Assembly: GCA_002293545.1 (NCBI GenBank)
Contig: DBDL01000113.1
Location: 191 to 9,669 of the forward strand
DNA length: 9,479 nt
From: Lachnoclostridium sp. UBA933
GTDB lineage: Bacteria; Bacillota; Clostridia; Lachnospirales; Lachnospiraceae
Direction: 5' to 3'
Below, piece after piece: positions 6,881 to 9,479 of this stretch (positions are counted from its first letter, which is position 1; each line of letters starts with the position of its first letter). Under the pieces are notes generated by a model. The model did not search any database. It saw nothing but the letters and a program-made list of their open reading frames with translations, and was not told where the DNA came from. The translations under genes were made by a program, and so were the position numbers.

Positions 6881-7572
6881 GCGAAAATCGCTTGATTCAA
6901 TGAGTAGATGACTGCCGATAATACCAAACATGCCCCAATCTGCATAAGGATATTGGAGTTGAAAATAATTAAGTTAAAAAACCAGACCAATGCCGATCTT
7001 AATGGTGCAATCGGAGTAAATACAGAGATAACGGCAACAATCACGGCGTCTGTTACCCAGCCGTACCATTTACCCTGAATAGCTGTCAGCGTGTGTATTG
7101 ATACCGCTAACAGCAATAAGAATGCAAATTGCTGAAAGAATGCTATCACTGCACCATGCTGAATCCATCCAAATACATAAAGGGTATTCAGCGTTTCCCC
7201 GCTGTAATAAGTCAATACCATCTTTTCATACGTAAAGTATAATATTACTCCTATCACTGATATGACTGCCGCCATAATGACATATGTCAGGGCATTCCCC
7301 ATAAAGAAATCTTTCCGTTTCCCGCCGAGATTCATAAATCTGTGAAAGTGCATAGAAGGAATAACGATGGCACTTACTATCAGGAAAAGGTATAAGTAAT
7401 TTCCGGTTGCTGCATTTGCAGATTCTGCTCCCGGAAAGATATCAAACTGGTATAATATGATATATACGATATCCTGGAGTGTTACGATTCCGAGCGGAAT
7501 CAGTGTGTACATGTAAGCCAGTTTTACATTAGTTATATTTGTTTTTGCCACGGTCAGTGATTTATTTGTCAT
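6865..7572 (-). CDS. ABC-2-like transporter permease of the YtrA-type operon
   Basis: A 235-residue integral membrane protein with about six hydrophobic spans (near residues 20-42, 59-78, 90-114, 135-160, 170-190 and 195-227). A hydrophilic stretch with basic residues (HFHRFMNLGGKRKDF, about 75-89) lies between spans 2 and 3, the usual place for coupling to the ATPase. It has no signal peptide or catalytic motif. The ATG at 7572 has AGGAGG 8 nt upstream and overlaps the end of the ATPase gene by 11 nt, so the two are translationally linked and surely work together as an exporter or efflux-type complex. The substrate is unknown. In related YtrA-type operons the transporters are linked to cell-envelope stress or peptide antibiotics, which is only an inference here. 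Sequence similarity to named permeases is too low to assign a symbol. Confidence 0.8.
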   Translation of the reverse strand: MTNKSLTVAKTNITNVKLAYMYTLIPLGIVTLQDIVYIILYQFDIFPGAESANAATGNYLYLFLIVSAIVIPSMHFHRFMNLGGKRKDFFMGNALTYVIMAAVISVIGVILYFTYEKMVLTYYSGETLNTLYVFGWIQHGAVIAFFQQFAFLLLLAVSIHTLTAIQGKWYGWVTDAVIVAVISVFTPIAPLRSALVWFFNLIIFNSNILMQIGACLVLSAVIYSLNQAIFARKAI

Positions 7573-8413
7573 TTTCGTTTCCTCCTACGATATTAATAAA
7601 GAAATCCTGCAAGCTCATTCGGTCAATTGCCACTCCCTCCGACGGGGTTACTCGTTTTTTATCATAAATATATGCGGACATAACACTCCCCATTGTCGTT
7701 TTTCCGATACAATTCAAGCTGCTTATCATCGGTTCAATGACATTTGCCAAACCGGATACCCGATATGCTTTTTCATCAATTTCTTCAATACCTGTTTCCA
7801 TAAGTATACTGCCGCTCTCAATAATGATTAACCGTTCGGTTACTTTCGCAATCTCGTCAATCAGATGTGTCGATACAATGATAATCCTTGGGTGCTGTAC
7901 ATAACTTTCATATAGCAATGTGTTAAACTGATTCCGCATGATGGCATCAAATCCCAGGGTCGGCTCGTCAAGCAATATGATTTTGGATTGATTCGCCAGT
8001 GCTAAAATGGTAGTCAGCATCGTTTTCATCCCAAAGGACAGTTGCTTATATTTTTTATTGAGGTTCAAATCAAACTGCCTCACCATTTTCATTGCAAAAT
8101 CATGGTCAAAACCCTCTTGTAACTTAGCGGCAGTATCAATCAAAGAGGATACTTTCATATTGAACTGTACGGAATTCCCTTCGATAAAGTTTACTCCCTC
8201 CGGCATATGCCCCGGTGAGATATGATTGCCGTTTACAATAATTTCACCGTCCGTCGCCGCAATATGTCCGGCAAGTAATTTCATAAACGTCGTTTTTCCG
8301 GCTCCGTTTCTTCCGAGCAGGCAGTAAAGACCGTCTTTGGGTATAGACAGATTCATATGATTGACTGCGGTTACTTTTCCATATACTTTTGACACATTTG
8401 AAAATTTAATCAT
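7562..8413 (-). CDS. ABC transporter ATP-binding protein (YtrB-like)
   Basis: A 283-residue cytoplasmic ATPase that would power the permease encoded just downstream. Walker A is GRNGAGKTT (34-42), the signature is LSFGMK (125-130, a variant of LSGGQ common in this exporter group), Walker B is IILLDEP (145-151), and the switch His183 lies in VSTHLIDE. The Q-loop position carries FIE, a Glu instead of Gln. A C-terminal extension of about 70 residues after the nucleotide-binding core is typical of drug or bacteriocin exporter ATPases. The ATG at 8413 has AGAGGG 7 nt upstream and overlaps the end of the regulator gene by 8 nt. Gene order regulator-ATPase-permease is the standard YtrA-type arrangement. 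Confidence 0.93.
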   Translation of the reverse strand: MIKFSNVSKVYGKVTAVNHMNLSIPKDGLYCLLGRNGAGKTTFMKLLAGHIAATDGEIIVNGNHISPGHMPEGVNFIEGNSVQFNMKVSSLIDTAAKLQEGFDHDFAMKMVRQFDLNLNKKYKQLSFGMKTMLTTILALANQSKIILLDEPTLGFDAIMRNQFNTLLYESYVQHPRIIIVSTHLIDEIAKVTERLIIIESGSILMETGIEEIDEKAYRVSGLANVIEPMISSLNCIGKTTMGSVMSAYIYDKKRVTPSEGVAIDRMSLQDFFINIVGGNENDK

Positions 8414-8822
8414 TCTTTTTCCCTCTCTCCTTTTGTTGATTTGTAAAATCCTGTGAACTTACCTCCGCTTGTTTTTTAATTAAACGAATCAATTCGTCGG
8501 TTGGAATACCAAGTGTTTTGGCTTCGTTAAGTACGGTTATCATCGTTTGATTTAAAAAAACATCTTTCCGTCTTTTTATGATTTTTTCCTTCGCCCCCTC
8601 TGCCACACACATACCAATCCCCCTTTTCTTATATAAGATTTCTGCGTCGGTAAGCTTGCTTACCGCTTTTACTGCCGTCGTCGGATTAACCGAGTAGATT
8701 TTAGCTATTTGTGTTGTGGATATGATCAAGTCATTGATATGATATACATCTGTAATAATATCATTTTCGATAATCTCCATAATCTGGATAAAAATCGGCT
8801 GATTTTGATCGATTACAATCAC
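8406..8822 (-). CDS. GntR family transcriptional regulator, YtrA subfamily
   Basis: A short GntR regulator (about 138 residues). Residues 5-75 form the winged helix: IDQNQPIFIQIMEIIEND, ISTTQIAKIYSVNPTTAVKAV (recognition region) and the wing with LYKKRGIGMCVAEGA. After it comes one helical segment of about 45 residues (78-120) instead of a large ligand domain, which defines the YtrA subfamily, and a basic tail. It is the first gene of the operon and probably represses it. The start is uncertain. GTG at 8822 gives the family-like N-terminus but lies inside the near-perfect Shine-Dalgarno sequence AAGAGGAGGTGATT. The codons at normal spacing are GTA and ATC, and the next ATG is codon 15, which would cut into the first helix of the DNA-binding domain. 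The 3' end overlaps the ATPase start by 8 nt. Confidence 0.88.
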   Translation of the reverse strand: MIVIDQNQPIFIQIMEIIENDIITDVYHINDLIISTTQIAKIYSVNPTTAVKAVSKLTDAEILYKKRGIGMCVAEGAKEKIIKRRKDVFLNQTMITVLNEAKTLGIPTDELIRLIKKQAEVSSQDFTNQQKERGKKND

Positions 8823-8831
8823 CTCCTCTTG

Positions 8832-8865
8832 AGTTAATTTGTTGATGACTTAACTAATTAACTAA
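8832..8865. promoter_or_regulatory. Probable operator for the YtrA-like repressor
   Basis: Between the -10 box and the ribosome binding site lie two perfect tandem 8-bp copies of TTAACTAA (8850-8857 and 8858-8865) and an inverted copy of the same core: AGTTAATT at 8832-8839 pairs with AATTAACT at 8856-8863. The cluster covers the predicted transcription start (near 8859), a position where a bound repressor would block the promoter. Confidence 0.55.
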
Positions 8866-8894
8866 ATAATATCATGGATTATATTCATTGTCAA
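8866..8894 (-). promoter_or_regulatory. Sigma-A type promoter of the GntR/ABC operon
   Basis: Minus strand: perfect TTGACA (8894-8889), 17-bp spacer, TATTAT (8871-8866, 5/6). The predicted start is near 8859, about 35 nt before the coding region of the regulator. Confidence 0.8.
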
Positions 8895-9025
8895 GAGGAA
8901 TCTGCGAACTCTATTATAAAAGCGCAAAACGTTGTTTTTCTTAATAAGATAACCTATTCGTCAATCAATATTCCCGCAATAAATCCATCATTGCCGACGA
9001 CCGCGGTTTTATACCAATATGATAT
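8895..9025. other. Spacer between the operon promoter and the engB terminator
   Basis: No gene is supported. Short open frames here, such as a minus-strand run ending at 8954, lack a start with a ribosome binding site or run through the terminator. Confidence 0.4.
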
Positions 9026-9057
9026 AAAAAAGGGAGCCGTCCAAGGCTCCCTTTTTT
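9026..9057 (-). terminator. Strong terminator downstream of engB
   Basis: Perfect 13-bp stem (9026-9038 with 9045-9057, core GGGAGCC/GGCTCCC) with a 6-nt loop and A/T runs on both flanks. It lies about 75 nt past the engB stop and could work in both directions, also shielding the GntR operon promoter from engB transcription. Confidence 0.9.
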
Positions 9058-9130
9058 ATATTTACCTATCACTTCCGGATATAAATTTTCAGCACAAACG
9101 GTACCACCCTCCCTGCACTTGTTTCTGCGC

Positions 9131-9479
9131 TCACTCCCCAATCGTCTGAATATAATGCTCCACATACTCCCAAATCTCATCTTTCCCCTCTTTTGAAACA
9201 GCAGAAAACGGGATTACGGGAGTGTCGGGAATCAAATCCATTCCTTTGCGAATGACATCTATCTGTTTCCGCCTTTTTGCCTTGCTTATTTTATCCGCTT
9301 TGGTTGCAATAATCAGCGGATTCAACCCCATTCCGGTCAGCATCCTGTATGTATCCGCGTCTTTTTTCATCGGGTCATGGCGGATATCAATCAACAAAAA
9401 GATAACCCGCAGTGATTTGGAATGTTCGAGATACTTTCGTATCATTACGCCCCATTTTTCTGCCACTTGCTTTGAAATC
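9131..9479 (-). CDS. engB: Ribosome biogenesis GTPase EngB (YsxC/YihA), C-terminal part
   Basis: GTPase needed for late assembly of the large ribosomal subunit. Only the C-terminal 115 residues are inside the window; the frame stays open to the right edge (ISKQVAEKWGVMIRKYLE at the border, the stretch that follows the G3 motif region in this family). Visible family motifs are LLIDIRHDPMKKD, the G4 motif TKADK that contacts guanine, and the G5 region PFSAVSKEGKDEIW. The protein ends HYIQTIGE at the stop at 9131. The P-loop and G3 motif are outside the window. It is transcribed toward the strong terminator at 9026-9057. Confidence 0.92.
   Translation of the reverse strand, partial: ISKQVAEKWGVMIRKYLEHSKSLRVIFLLIDIRHDPMKKDADTYRMLTGMGLNPLIIATKADKISKAKRRKQIDVIRKGMDLIPDTPVIPFSAVSKEGKDEIWEYVEHYIQTIGE

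Noticed and set aside
6865..8822. New defence or toxin system in the GntR/ABC region
   Set aside because: Gene order, overlaps and motifs fit the known YtrA-type regulator/ABC exporter operons; no toxin, nuclease or immunity gene is present.
8954..9025. Minus-strand stretch reading like a protein end (KTAVVGNDGFIAGILIDE, then stop)
   Set aside because: It has no start codon with a ribosome binding site, and upstream the frame runs straight through the engB terminator hairpin, so it is probably chance or an unrecognisable vestige.

Overview
The window looks like chromosomal DNA from a low-to-moderate GC, Gram-positive, anaerobic Clostridia-type bacterium, most likely a plant-fibre-degrading Lachnospiraceae relative. 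The basis is strong AGGAGG-type ribosome binding sites, A+T-rich spacers, clear sigma-A type promoters with 17-bp spacers, a secreted GH11 xylanase with a CBM36 module, a DUF4364 protein (a family I associate with Clostridia), a YtrA-type GntR/ABC operon and a Rho with a long charged N-terminal insert. The genus assignment is inference. I see no phage, IS, CRISPR, rRNA or tRNA.

Layout, left to right. Positions 1-460 are A+T-rich with the decayed or frameshifted C-terminal end of a membrane protein on the minus strand. A strong hairpin terminator (465-492) closes a minus-strand secreted xylanase gene (505-1623), which has its own promoter at 1703-1731. Next, on the minus strand, is rho (start 3465). 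Its frame is stopped by an in-frame TGA at 2149-2151, yet the normal 61-residue Rho C-terminus continues in the same frame to a second stop at 1963, followed by a terminator (1878-1923). A terminator (3585-3612) separates rho from a minus-strand eukaryote-like UDP-sugar pyrophosphorylase gene (3662-4888). That gene and a plus-strand malic enzyme gene (5101-6252) diverge from a 200-bp region holding two back-to-back promoters. A plus-strand DUF4364 gene (6299-6820) follows the malic enzyme and probably shares its transcript.

Convergent to it is a minus-strand three-gene operon with overlapping ends: a YtrA-like GntR repressor (8406-8822), an ABC ATPase (7562-8413) and an ABC-2-like permease (6865-7572). 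Its promoter (8866-8894) has a run of AGTTAA/TTAACT half-sites just downstream of the -10 box, so self-repression is likely. The right edge holds the C-terminal part of the ribosome-assembly GTPase EngB (YsxC/YihA), with a strong terminator at 9026-9057.

The standout observation is the interrupted rho gene. The truncated product would lack the conserved SGTR segment that carries the arginine finger, so the window shows either a very recent loss of Rho function, a sequencing error, or UGA readthrough. The other points of interest are the regulator whose only plausible start codon lies inside its own Shine-Dalgarno sequence, the operator-like repeats in front of it, and the frameshifted membrane-protein remnant at the left edge. 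I did not find a convincing new multi-gene defence or mobile system.
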